DNA from: Apus apus
Lineage: Eukaryota > Chordata > Aves > Apodiformes > Apodidae
Assembly: GCF_020740795.1 (NCBI RefSeq)
Contig: NC_067282.1
Location: forward strand, 132,427,132 to 132,491,131
DNA: 64,000 nt
Direction: 5' to 3'
Every line of letters starts with the position of its first letter. The first letter of the stretch is position 1. The position numbers were made by a program, and so were the translations under genes. Under the pieces are notes generated by a model. That model did no database searches. It saw only the letters and a program-made list of their open reading frames with translations, and had not been told where the DNA came from. Shown one piece after another: positions 54,597-64,000 of the stretch.

Positions 54597-54733
54597 AATA
54601 AGATGTCTCAAACAAGGAGAAGCCCCAGGCATTTTGTCCCCTCTGGCTACCCCAATGGAGCACCAGAAGAGGAAACCTACAGTAACCTCCGAACAATTCC
54701 AGACACCACACAGCAAATGGAGTTTAATATCAG
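54597..54733 (+). CDS. BIK: BIK exon 2, with the start codon at 54603
   Basis: The acceptor is gactcgttgcag|AATAAGATG, giving a 6-nt leader before the ATG. The donor is AATATCAG|gtatca. It encodes 43 codons beginning MSQTRRSPRHFVPSGYPNG, plus two bases of a serine codon. The ATG shortly after the acceptor mirrors the mammalian gene, whose exon 1 is non-coding. The donor is only moderately strong. Confidence 0.78.
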
Positions 54734-57700
54734 GTATCATGCTGCATTAATACTCCTTCTGTCTTCCCCATCCTTCCCCTCCTCTTCCCCCCCCAGTGCA
54801 AACCCTCAGACTTCTCAGACGACTCTGCTAAGCCAAATAATCATTGAATTATTTGGAGTGATACTGGAAATTGAATAGATGCAAGTGTAGATAACCTGTA
54901 GTGATTAATACTGACCATGCAAGATTATGCTGCATTAAATGTCTGCAAGTTTGTATCCTGCACAGGGACACAGATGTGGCTTCATTAGAAATCCACCTGT
55001 TATAGCAAGCAGCTGAGGAAGCCATTTTTACATAATTCTCTAGGCGCCTCTCACAACAAACTGATAGTGCTGCTTTGGGTTTTTCTTAATCCCATACATA
55101 CATTTTTTCCAGTTCAAGAGTCAGGGCCTGCCTTTCCCCGTCTGTGAAAATTCCTTTCTGTGGGGTTTTTTTTTCTGTTGTTGTTGGACTGACGAAACCA
55201 AGCCTAAGTTTTTTTAAGCAGATCTCTAGACTTAAGCTCTTAAGCCCACTTAGTATTCAGCAGATCTCATCAACAGATCTCAGCAGAAATACAAGTTTAA
55301 ATACAAATGTGTAGTCATTTGTTTTTCTACCAAAAAAACCCACCAAACCTGAGTGTCTAAGAGAAGCTAAATCTAATTTAAAATTTTAATCAGGAAAGTG
55401 TACCCAGTTTTTGACATCAGCCATGTAGTTCAAGGTTCTGCACACCCCCAGGACCTCCCTAAGAGCTTTAGGATTTGGTCAGTTCATACCCTGGCACCAC
55501 CCATTAGCTGGAGACCTGCACTGCATTGTGGAAATCATTGGAGTAAATCTGTTGGATGAAAAAGCCAGCAGTTCTGTAAGAGGAAATATTTTGAAAGGTA
55601 TGATAGGAGGGCTGGGACAATGTGGGGGGAAAAAACCCCAATGAGCCAGATTTCTGTTGCCTTTTATGAAGAAATAAGACACCTAAAAAAACAAAATTTT
55701 TTTTCTGAAGTGCCAAATATGCAGCTTTTTATTGAAAGCAACAAAGCACTTCTGTACACACATAAATATGGGTGTATGATGCCTAATCAACAAAACCGTA
55801 AGTAACAGGAAAAAAAAAACATTAACATTTTGCTTTTACCTGCCCAGCTTAGTCCAACTGTTAGGGGAGTAACTGTGCCTGACATTTGCAGAGTGCTCTT
55901 CAGAGAATTTCTGTTGCAGTATTTTCCTCTAACATGCCCATCCTCATACACCTTACAGCTCAGCTGTCCAGGTTGGCCATCAGCTTGCTCTGATAGGGGA
56001 TGAACTGAACAGGACATACCACAGGAAGTTTGGAGATACACTGCTCCACCTGGCACACCAGTAAGTTACCTTCCTGGCACTGTCACATCTTTTTAGAAAC
56101 CATGTTAGATGGATAAATTGTAATGTTAGATAAACAACAGTATTTCTGTACAACAAGTAAAAAAATGTTACTGCTACTACTGCTGCTTCACACAGAACCT
56201 CAAACAATCAAAACTGATACTGCGTCTTGTAGCTTTATAATGTGAATTGTCTCCATGGACTACAGCCATTTAGTCAAAAGATGTACATAGTTCCTTGGTA
56301 CTTAAATTCACAGTAGCCCTATAGTTTTCTAGGATAAACAGTGTCCTTAAACACAAGTGAAAGATGAGAAGTCTTCAGCCTAGTTAAGGGTGATGTTTTG
56401 GGGATTAACATGTTACTGCATGTCAAATAACGCACCCACAATAAAAGAAAACGTGGCCAGGCTACTTTGGATTGCCTCTTATCTGCTGTGAGTTGACAGG
56501 GTTTTCATGGATTGTTATTAACTGCAGGTTAACTGACATGCACTCATGGCCTGAACCCCCAAGCGCAGCTCTACCTCTTCTCTCCCTGCTTCAGGGAGAG
56601 GACAGTCACATATTGCAGACTTACAGAGCATACAGTTCAGTTACAGCTGCACTCCTGGATGCAGCATAGAGTCATACAACTTCTACCTCAGGAAAGCTGA
56701 ATTCATGCTGCACAAGGACCCTGGGGGATTGCTGTGTCACTCCTGTATTGCTGCCTCAAACTCCGATTCACTAGACATCAACTGCTCCCATTGGGTTGTG
56801 CTGTTCCAAGTTTGAAACAAGAGCAAAGGCACAAAACTGTTGTTCAGGAGGTCTGCTGCATGTTTCCTTGTGCGATGTTAGTGATCAATTCATTTTGAAA
56901 CCAAATTACCCTTACCACTCAAAGCTCTACTAAGTTGCCAGGTCTTAGTCCTAAATATTTAGATAGAAGTACACGTAGACTTTCAGGAAATAACACTAGA
57001 GTTTTGGGTTTATTTTTGGAGTTTTCTAAACCTGGGTATTTTATTTGCCAATTTTTAGAATAAATTTTCTATCCCCATGCTTATTTTTTTATTTTTTAAT
57101 TTTTTTCTTTTTTCTTTCTTTAAATCATCAGCATTGCTATCAGTGTTTTCCAGATATGGAATATTATTAAAAGTGTTATAAGAAGCTCTGGAAATATTTT
57201 GAACAATAACTGGACAAAGAGGATCATTGGTTATGGAAGCTGGGTATGCTCTTTCCCTTTTCTCCCACCTTTTCATTGTCAAGTAGGTAGGAGCAACAGT
57301 TTACTCCCATGTATGTATCAACGAGTAAAGCATATAATGCAGCTTCAGGTTTGGGTTTATTCCTTCATTTGTTGGTGTCCTCCCATTGCTCCTTTTTTTT
57401 TCTTTTTAGGCTAAAATTTCTCTGTTATAGACAGAGTATGCCAAATGTCTGCAAACAGCTGCCCAAGTCCCACACAGCTCCCAGGGGTTCCATGCAGAGG
57501 GAAGATTTCTCCCACTGTAAGAAGCTGCAAGGGTCTGCTCCTGGCAGAGTTTTACCCAGTGGTCACCCCCAAGAAGAGAGGATTCTTTAGAGGCTGGATG
57601 TGATGCTGCCACTGCAGCAGTCACAGTACTCACAAGCAAACCTAGATCCCAAAGCTCATTTCTAGAGGACAGGACTGTATTCTCCATTTCACACTAACCT

Positions 57701-57886
57701 CACACGCAGGGGTTCTTGTTGGCTTTTCTGCACCATCTTTTTGCTGCCTGTTATTTCTAATTACCTTCCCTTCTCTTCCCACAGATTTGCAGGCTTCCTT
57801 TCAGGTGTATCTGCCAGAAGCTGGTGCCTGCAGCCTTGCTTGTTGTTGCCTTTTGGTGGGCCATGAATTATGGACTGCAGAATTAA
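54603..57886 (+). CDS. BIK: BH3-only apoptosis inducer, BIK orthologue (four coding exons)
   Basis: BIK is a BH3-only protein of the ER and mitochondrial outer membrane that binds anti-apoptotic BCL2 proteins. Coding exons 54603-54733, 55959-56060, 57132-57243 and 57785-57886 have GT-AG borders and compatible phases (2, 2, 0). They give 447 nt, 148 codons plus TAA; human BIK has 160 residues. Residues 53-61 read LALIGDELN, aligning with LACIGDEMD of mammalian BIK and including the invariant G57-D58. A spacer ends …GYGSW (human …PGSW). The C-terminus is a membrane anchor from about L128 to Y144 (LVPAALLVVAFWWAMNY), ending seven codons beyond the WW pair. Position and orientation (between TTLL1 and MCAT, plus strand) match human BIK. 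The N-terminal 45 residues show no obvious similarity to mammalian BIK. Expression is not shown by the sequence. Confidence 0.87.
54734..55958 (+). other. BIK: BIK intron 2
   Basis: GT-AG intron. No repeat or additional exon was recognised. Joining across it preserves phase. Confidence 0.75.
55959..56060 (+). CDS. BIK: BIK exon 3 (BH3 exon)
   Basis: The acceptor is cataccttacag|CTCAGC and the donor GCACACCA|gtaagt, a near-perfect match. The first base completes AGC (Ser44). It encodes SAVQVGHQLALIGDELNRTY and then 14 further residues ending LLHLAH. An in-frame stop lies upstream at 55930, so the frame cannot extend leftward without this acceptor. Confidence 0.88.
56061..57131 (+). other. BIK: BIK intron 3
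   Basis: GT-AG intron. Its 3' end is an unusually long T-rich tract (about 57083-57125), an ideal polypyrimidine tract, followed by aaatcatcag. Confidence 0.75.
57132..57243 (+). CDS. BIK: BIK exon 4
   Basis: The acceptor is aaatcatcag|CATTGC and the donor GGAAGCTGG|gtatgc. It completes His78 and adds 37 codons, starting IAISVFQIWNIIKSV and ending RIIGYGSW. An amphipathic helix followed by a GSW turn corresponds to the segment between BH3 and the membrane anchor in mammalian BIK. Confidence 0.82.
57244..57784 (+). other. BIK: BIK intron 4
   Basis: GT-AG intron ending in a strong polypyrimidine tract, attaccttcccttctcttcccacag. Short open frames within it on both strands look random. Confidence 0.78.
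57785..57886 (+). CDS. BIK: BIK exon 5 (membrane anchor and stop)
   Basis: The acceptor is ttctcttcccacag|ATTTGC, phase 0. It encodes 33 residues: a basic, cysteine-containing lead-in (ICRLPFRCICQK), then a hydrophobic segment LVPAALLVVAFWWAMNY, then GLQN and TAA. Two later AGs (57796 and 57804 region) are possible acceptors, but only the upstream strong site gives a phase-compatible path with the full lead-in. Confidence 0.84.
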   Translation: MCRLPFRCICQKLVPAALLVVAFWWAMNYGLQN

Positions 57887-60800
57887 CAGAGAGAATTACA
57901 ACAGGAGGTCATTGCTGGACTCTGACCAATATCATTAACACCCAGGTGGTGGCAGCTGGTTTGTTTTTCAAATTTACACTGATAAAGATCTCTTTTATAT
58001 TTAAAACCTAGGCTAGTGCTGGGTCACTGCTGTTTCATACCTTTTTTAAAAAAGAAAAATGTTTAAAATGAGGTTGTTGCTGGATAACTGCCTGACTTGC
58101 TAGTTTCGAAATGTGACTCCAGGCGATTAGGAAGTCTGTCTTTTTTGTGTTTGTTTTCATGCGATATAAAGTGTCTATTTCATATAAACAAGTTTCTTAA
58201 AGAGATTCTGGATGTAGGGAATACTGAAGGCATGCTGGACAGCCTTTGAATTTTAACACAGTAAAAGCAATAGTGAAGATTAAAACCATTATACTTTTTA
58301 AAAATTAAATTGTTGCTTCAAATGTTTTGTAGTGTTTTCTACTTTATTTCCCAAGATGGTGCTATCACACATTAGTAACAGTATCTTGTTGTGTACATTT
58401 TGCTAAGACCATGGGACAGCTTTATTTCATTCTTATGTAGTAAAATTAGCATATCAAATGATAGCTTATTGGAGAGAGTTTCAAATGAGCAAGTGGGTTG
58501 CGTTGGTACTTGAGGGCCACTTTTCCAGAATGTTTTCAGAAATCTTAATATTCTGCCTCTTTTCAAAGTAAAACTTTGAGTTGCCCCAAAAAACTCAAGA
58601 ATTTGATTGAATTTGGAAAAGGGATTATTTTTAGAACACTTTTTTTTTAGAAGGCATGTACTTAGGGGGAAATAGATGACTAAGGGAAACCTGAGCACAG
58701 CTTTCAGGATGGAGATTGCTGAGGGTGTCACCCTTGCATACCCCATGGGTGCCACTGGGACACAATGGGGTTTCTTCTCTCTGACAACACACCCTGCCCC
58801 ACCTGTACCAAGTTATTCTCTGTATCTGGGTGCATCTTCCCTACTACCCTTTGCTTTTGAAGCTACTTTTCACTGTATACAGTGACAGACTCTCTCTCAG
58901 TGAGAGAAAATGAAAGTGCATCTCTGTGGTCTGGGTATTCCCCTCAGCAGAGGGAATACCTGCTTCCTGCCTAGTCAAGTGACTACTACGGTTAGCACAA
59001 TTTTGAAACAGGAAAATACAATATTTAGTGGCCTAGTGACTTCAGCACTTATCTGAGAGGTTGGAGTTTCAATTTTGAGTCCCTGCTTTCCACCAGACAA
59101 GGAATCTGAAGCACTATTTTCTTCAGTGGAGACAAATGCCAAACCCAGTCAAGTCTGGGTGGCTTGAAGAATGTGTTTTCTCTCTTTTTCCGAATGGTGC
59201 CCAAATCCCATTATGATCCTAACCACCTCAAAAAATTATTCAGTGGGGGTGGATTAAAAGAAAAAAAAAAAAGTAAAAAAAAAAAAAGGTTAAACTAGAA
59301 TATTTCACTCAACCATTTAATGTTAAATACTTCAGACATATTTTTGATTGACTTGAAATTCAGAGCAAAAAGAAGGTACACAAAGAAGGTACATACCAGG
59401 TGATGGCTCCAGCACACCTTGGATGGCTCCAGCACACCTTGGAAGTTCAAGCAGGAGCAGCAGTAGGTATTCAGGTGTCACCTCTTTTCAAAATGCTCTT
59501 GGGCCAATTTGCCATTCAGCAACAGGTAGGCAAGTTTTTTTCTAAAAAAGCACAATTAGCTCATCTGGAACCTGAGTCTCAGGAGCTGGCCAACTGATTT
59601 GCCCATATAACAAAAAACAACAGACCAAAGTTTCAGTTTTCAGTGAGTTGACTGCTCTGTTTAACTCCACAACAGCAGCGTGACAGAAAATGTGTTACTG
59701 TTTTTTCAGTGAAGGGTAAAAATTCCCATCAAGAGTGTCTAATAAACACTCAATGCACGTGCAATAGAAATACCAGCTGCCGAAAATGGATTATTCACAG
59801 CTGAATCACTTTAACACTACAAAACAATTTCAGTTATTTCTAGATAAATCATATTTATTCACAGGGGAGCAGTGATAAACAGGAGACTGCCACACTGCCT
59901 ATTCCATCTGAGAGCCGCGTGGGATGACTCTGCAATTCCTCTTGCAGTCAGTAATGTCATACTATGATTCACAAAAGGGGATGTTCAGCATGTACAGAGC
60001 AAAATGCAGTCTCAAGGACTATAAAATGTAATCACACCCATGAAGCAAGTGAAACACAAAGCAAACAGCACCCACAACAATTTGCGCAAACTGGAGTTCC
60101 CGCAGTGAGCGGTAATAACCAGGCTCCCTCTCACCTGCGGAGCTGAACAATGAGTCTCCCAGTTAAGGCTCTGCACTGTGACTCAGGAGACAAAACTGTA
60201 ATTACCTTTTTTTAATTTTTGTAACTGCACACTTCCTCATGTTACAGTTTACTGCACTTTTTTTCTACATCCCGTTTCTGCTTGTTCCTAGGTGAAGGGG
60301 ACTGTGCTGACTTTACACATTTTAAAAGTTCAGTTTCCAGAAGCAGAAGGGATACATGAGTAAGCACATAAAAGGAAGGCAGGTAACTGTGCTAAGATCT
60401 AGAAATCTTAGTTTGCACGCCACTCTCTGCAGGGCCATAGACAAGTTTTGCAACACACAGGACACCCTCCTGCTCATTTGCAGCCATACCCCAACGTGAC
60501 ACCAGGCTGCCAGGCGCTACACGAAAGCAAGCCCTGAGCGCTCTCAAGACAGGGGTATGAGGACATCCATCCCACCTTTTTTTTTAGCTGGTATAAACTG
60601 CAGCAACAACACAAGGATGATACCACTTGGCTTCTGCTTTGGAAAACAGGAGGCTCACTGAGGAGCAGCCTCAGCAGTGCAGGCTTTGCTACCTCAGCTA
60701 AGGCTCAACTGCCACCCAGAAAAAAAGCAAACACCCACGCAGTGGCTACGGTTCCTTTTCCTCACTAATTCAACAGGACCCACAGGAGCAGGATGCTCTT

Positions 60801-61200
60801 GGGATCCAGACACCCCTTTGGCACTCTGCAGCTGACCAAGATGCAAAGGTTATCTAATACTCTGCATATGCAAACAGATTTTAACCATGGTTCTCCCAAA
60901 GCCCTTTTATTCCAGGCAAAGCGTGCAAAACATGAAATGACGGTGGAAAAAAAAAATATTGTAAGAACAATACAAATAGAAAACAGGTCTCCAAAAATTC
61001 CACAAAAAGGAGAAATAATTAAAAGTCCAGAAACTGTAAAGCACTATACTAAATCCAAAATCGGTGCGACCAACATGCCATGCTCAGTTCCAACTACCAT
61101 AAAAGCTGGTTTCAAAGTCAATAACATTGTGTTTGGTCTTACAAGATGTAGTCTGAAAGTTCTAACACAGCACCTAATTCAGCATTTAATAAGATGAATG
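57887..61200 (+). other. BIK 3'UTR and intergenic DNA
   Basis: Candidate BIK poly(A) signals on plus are ATTAAA at 58279-58284 and AATAAA at 59741-59746. A 134-codon open frame at 60793-61197 has no recognisable domain and is probably chance. A 20-bp duplication lies at 59402-59441. Confidence 0.5.
59402..59441. repeat. Perfect 20-bp tandem duplication
   Basis: GATGGCTCCAGCACACCTTG occurs twice head to tail without a mismatch, which suggests a recent slippage or duplication event. Confidence 0.95.
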
Positions 61201-63223
61201 GGATTTATTTGAGATACTCTAACCACGTAGTGACAACTTTGGTATGCTTTATTGAAGAATTAGCACCTTGCCTGTAACATAGGAGCTTTCACTGAAACAA
61301 TTTTCTTTACAGTAATCCCAGCCCTTAACTGGCAGCCTCCAGTATTCCAAGAGCTGACAGCTTCTATGAAATTCTTTTCTATTTTACCAACAGTTAATAT
61401 TTACACATACCAAAAGTGGAATTTGTACTGTAAAAGGTGGGCTCAGCTGCCAATTTCAGTCCACAAAAGAACTGCTTAATAATATACTCCACAAAGCAAT
61501 CATAGTTAAGGCTAGTATTTTACAATTCACCTTACCTTTCAGAAATGTGATATTATGAAATGATTAAGACTGCAATTGGAAGTTATTCTGCATTTCATAA
61601 ATTACTGAAGACAGGCATGGTCATTTAAGTAATATATCATAATTTTTTTCCTATATATCTGTCAAACAAACCATTTAAATGCAAAAAATTAAAAAGAAGA
61701 ACAGCTAGGGTTCAGCTGAAGCTTTTCTGTAACCTCTCCCTGCTCGCTTGTACACGATCCCCCAGCAAATACAGTTCTCTCTTACTTCCTAAAGCTTTCA
61801 GTACCTCTTGCAGATGAATAGCACACAAAGCAAACACACCTTTTCTGCACACCCTGCAGATATCTTGCCCAGGCAGCAGCATGTGGCACAACTGTACCTA
61901 TTTTAATAAGCCAGGGGTTGGTTACACAATGCAAACCCGTGGATTTGGTGCTAAAGCCATTACAAGTGCTACCTAGAGCTCTGCAGGCACTAAGGAAGGT
62001 GCTGGAGGCAGCGGGTGCTCCCCTGCAGTCAGCCAGCCAGCCCAGGAACCTGCTACCAGCCCTCACCCATCCAACAACAGTCAGTGCCAACAAGGGAACC
62101 AGGAAGCTCTTTCCAGGAGGGCTTGGGACAACCCACACCTCTCCAGCTCATTTCCTGCTGCCAGAAAACATACAGGCTGGCAAAACACAGCCAAGAATAC
62201 AGAGAGAACTGAAATACCAGCATTGAAATCCTCCTCCCTGGCACTCTTGTTACCACAGGATTCAGCTGTGTACGAGGGCAGCCCCTAAAAGACCTTTCTG
62301 CAAAGTTTCCAGTGCTGCTGTTTTCTGCTCCATCAAGAAGAGTCACCCAAAAGGCCAATCCAGCCTATGCAGCCTGAAGAGGCTTGGCCAGAGACAACAA
62401 AAGCCCCATGGCCCGGGGAAGCTGGGCAATTCTGGTAGGCTTTTTCTTTCAGTGAAACATTTGTTGTGTAACTGAGCACAACCACCGTGCCACCCAACAA
62501 CTAGAAGGAAAATTACTTCCGTTCGTGTATGGCCGGCAATGATGCACCTCACAGCGTTAGAAATATCGAAACAAGCTTTATCATTTATTGACAGTTTAAC
62601 CTTCAGAAAACCACATTCCTAATTACATCTTCTGCCTTACCCGGCTGCTACCTAGCAACATGGGGACAAAATAAGACAGGATTTTACACCGAAGAACGTC
62701 CTGACAAGTCAGACAAGTTAGAAAACCGGAACATCAAGGCGCCAAAAGCTGTGCCAAGCAAACAGCTCCCCTGAACACACCCTCACGCCCACGTGTGGAG
62801 CCCTCCGCAACCCAGAGCCAACCGCCCAGTTCTATCCAGGCGGAACAACCCTGCCCCAGATAGCCACGGCTACCAACTTTAACTTGAATCCACACCCCTG
62901 GAAAAACGTTAGAAAGGACAAGAAAAAAACAAGAAAGAAGAGAGGGGAAGTTGCTTGCAGGATTGAGTCAGCCCAACAGAAGGCTAATCTGGTGCATTTA
63001 TTGGCCGTTCCGCAGTCCTGACACCGACGGGAAGAGCCCGACTTCGCTCTCCCCTTCCACACCTCAGGCACCCGGGGAAGGAAAACGTTCGCTGCGCCTA
63101 CGCACGCGGCGCCCTTTTCATCATCAGAAGCCATGAAAATGTTCAAGACTTCCTCTTTTGGGAGCACAATTCTAAAATTGGACAGAAAAATCAAGTCGCG
63201 AGGATTTTTTCTCAAAAAGCTAC
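61201..63223 (-). other. MCAT: MCAT 3'UTR and intergenic DNA
   Basis: DNA downstream of the MCAT stop. Minus-strand AATAAA signals (TTTATT on plus) occur at 62997-63002 and 62584-62589, giving plausible 3'UTRs of about 0.2 or 0.65 kb. No exon or repeat family was recognised. Confidence 0.55.
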
Positions 63224-63646
63224 TTAGGTCTCTGCTGCTTCCTCATCTTCCAGGGCATCTACATGGTTATACTGTTTCCAGGCCTTTAAATTACATTTTT
63301 TGAGAATGGCTCCCAGCTGCTTCCCGGGTCCCACTTCATACGTGTAAGGAAATTCTGTTCCTTGCTTTCTTTCATAGACAGAATGCATGGTCTGTTCCCA
63401 CATAACAGGTGAAACCACCTGCTTCACTAACAGCTTCTGAATGTGCTTTGAATGCATGTACTTTTTGCCATCAACATTGGAATAGACACAGACCAGTGGT
63501 TTCTGAATCTCAATCGATTTTAGGACTTCAGCCAAAGGCTCTACTGCTGGTTCCATAAGTCTGGTATGAAAAGCCCCACTGACCGGAAGCATTTTTGTAC
63601 GTGTAAAATAGTATTTCCGGGCATTCTCCTGCAAAAACTCCAAAGC
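63224..63646 (-). CDS. MCAT: MCAT last coding exon
   Basis: The acceptor is tctcttttatag|GCTTTGGAG. It encodes 140 residues beginning ALEFLQENARKYYFTRTKML and ending …EEAAET, with a TGA stop at 63224-63226. It includes the catalytic histidine. Confidence 0.97.
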   Translation of the reverse strand, partial: ALEFLQENARKYYFTRTKMLPVSGAFHTRLMEPAVEPLAEVLKSIEIQKPLVCVYSNVDGKKYMHSKHIQKLLVKQVVSPVMWEQTMHSVYERKQGTEFPYTYEVGPGKQLGAILKKCNLKAWKQYNHVDALEDEEAAET

Positions 63647-64000
63647 CTATAAAAGAGAGAGAGAAGTGAGAGTCTTGTACCACAGCACTCAAGTCACACC
63701 CAACCGCGGAGCACACACGCCGGAAGAAAACCCCACCGATCAAACACTCTGGGCTTGGGCGAACTACTTAACTTCCAGGCACAAGCGCCAAGAAAGCGGT
63801 CTGAAAAACCAAGAGTTAACTTGAGCGAAAAGGCACCAGTGACTCTGAAGTACCTGCAAGTGTCCTGCAACGACTCTGCAGTCTGGAAACAAATAGTTTG
63901 AGACGGCACACACAGGGTTGGCTATACCCAGCGACTCGCAGTGTTTACGGGCTTCCAGGCAGGCAAATTTGTAATTTGCCTCTCGCCGACCGATAACCGA
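63224..64000 (-). CDS. MCAT: Malonyl-CoA:ACP transacylase, mitochondrial (3' part of gene)
   Basis: MCAT transfers malonyl groups from CoA to mitochondrial acyl carrier protein, feeding type II fatty-acid synthesis and lipoate supply. Two coding segments are visible, 64000-63854 (continues off the window) and 63646-63224, with phase 0 between them. Together they give 189 residues, roughly the C-terminal half of a protein of about 390. The upstream exon reads ANYKFACLEARKHC… and SNYLFPDCRVVAGH. The last exon carries MLPVSGAFHTRLMEPAVEPL, including the catalytic-dyad histidine (GAFH), then VYSNVDGKKYMH, VSPVMWEQTMH and YEVGPGKQLGAILK. The nucleophilic serine motif (GHSLGE) and the mitochondrial targeting peptide lie outside the window. 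The C-terminal tail is acidic (DALEDEEAAET) and shorter than in human. Confidence 0.97.
63854..64000 (-). CDS. MCAT: MCAT penultimate exon (partial, cut by window edge)
   Basis: Forty-nine complete codons are visible, starting SVIGRREANYKFACLEARKH and ending VVAGHLQ at donor CACTTGCAG|gtactt. The intron to the last exon is 207 nt. The 5' end lies beyond the window. Confidence 0.95.

Noticed and set aside
57787-58011. Alternative frame through BIK exon 5 (cysteine-rich, starting at a plus-strand ATG-like codon)
   Set aside because: It lacks the hydrophobic anchor and immediate stop, and needs a weaker acceptor. The phase-0 frame from the strong acceptor at 57785 gives the expected BIK tail.
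60793-61197. A 134-codon plus-strand frame downstream of BIK
   Set aside because: AT-rich, lysine- and isoleucine-rich random-looking translation, no domain, probably BIK-MCAT intergenic DNA.
62641-62655. X-box-like CTACCTAGCAAC in the MCAT 3' region
   Set aside because: Only one good half site, and it lies in a 3'UTR or intergenic position, not near a promoter.

Overview
This is a stretch of a vertebrate nuclear genome, almost certainly a bird. It carries several CR1 LINE fragments with the octamer-repeat 3' end typical of birds, two avian-type ERV LTR remnants, split genes with GT-AG introns and CpG-island promoters. The gene order (PACSIN2 promoter inferred) - TTLL1 - BIK - MCAT matches human chromosome 22q13. 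The species cannot be fixed from the sequence alone.

Layout. 1-12.4 kb has no coding exon and is probably the 3' side of a first intron of PACSIN2 (minus strand). It holds an ERV-type solo LTR (5391-6966) with a CR1 nested inside it. A large CpG island at about 12.4-14.1 kb has several minus-strand splice-donor candidates and is the likely PACSIN2 promoter and first exon. 14.1-22.9 kb is AT-rich intergenic DNA with one short CR1. TTLL1 occupies 22.9 to about 42.7 kb on the minus strand. Its nine coding exons (22901-38299) give a complete 423-residue tubulin polyglutamylase subunit, and its CpG-island promoter at 42.2-42.9 kb contains two RFX X-box-like motifs. A CR1 lies 6 nt upstream of one coding exon, and an LTR lies about 120 nt upstream of another.

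The most interesting result is between TTLL1 and MCAT. Four small plus-strand exons (54603-57886) join in phase into a 148-codon reading frame. It has a BH3 motif (LALIGDELN), a spacer ending in GSW, and a C-terminal hydrophobic tail followed by a stop. This is the expected architecture, size and position of BIK, a BH3-only apoptosis inducer. Its N-terminus looks unlike the mammalian protein as I remember it, so homology searches could easily miss it. A CpG island at 45.3-46.4 kb probably holds its non-coding first exon.

MCAT (mitochondrial malonyl-CoA:ACP transacylase, minus strand) enters from the right edge. The window holds the end of its penultimate exon and the whole last coding exon, including the catalytic histidine. 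BIK and MCAT are therefore tail to tail. The genes do not form one pathway: TTLL1 acts in ciliary and neuronal tubulin glutamylation, BIK in apoptosis, and MCAT in mitochondrial fatty-acid synthesis. They share only conserved synteny.
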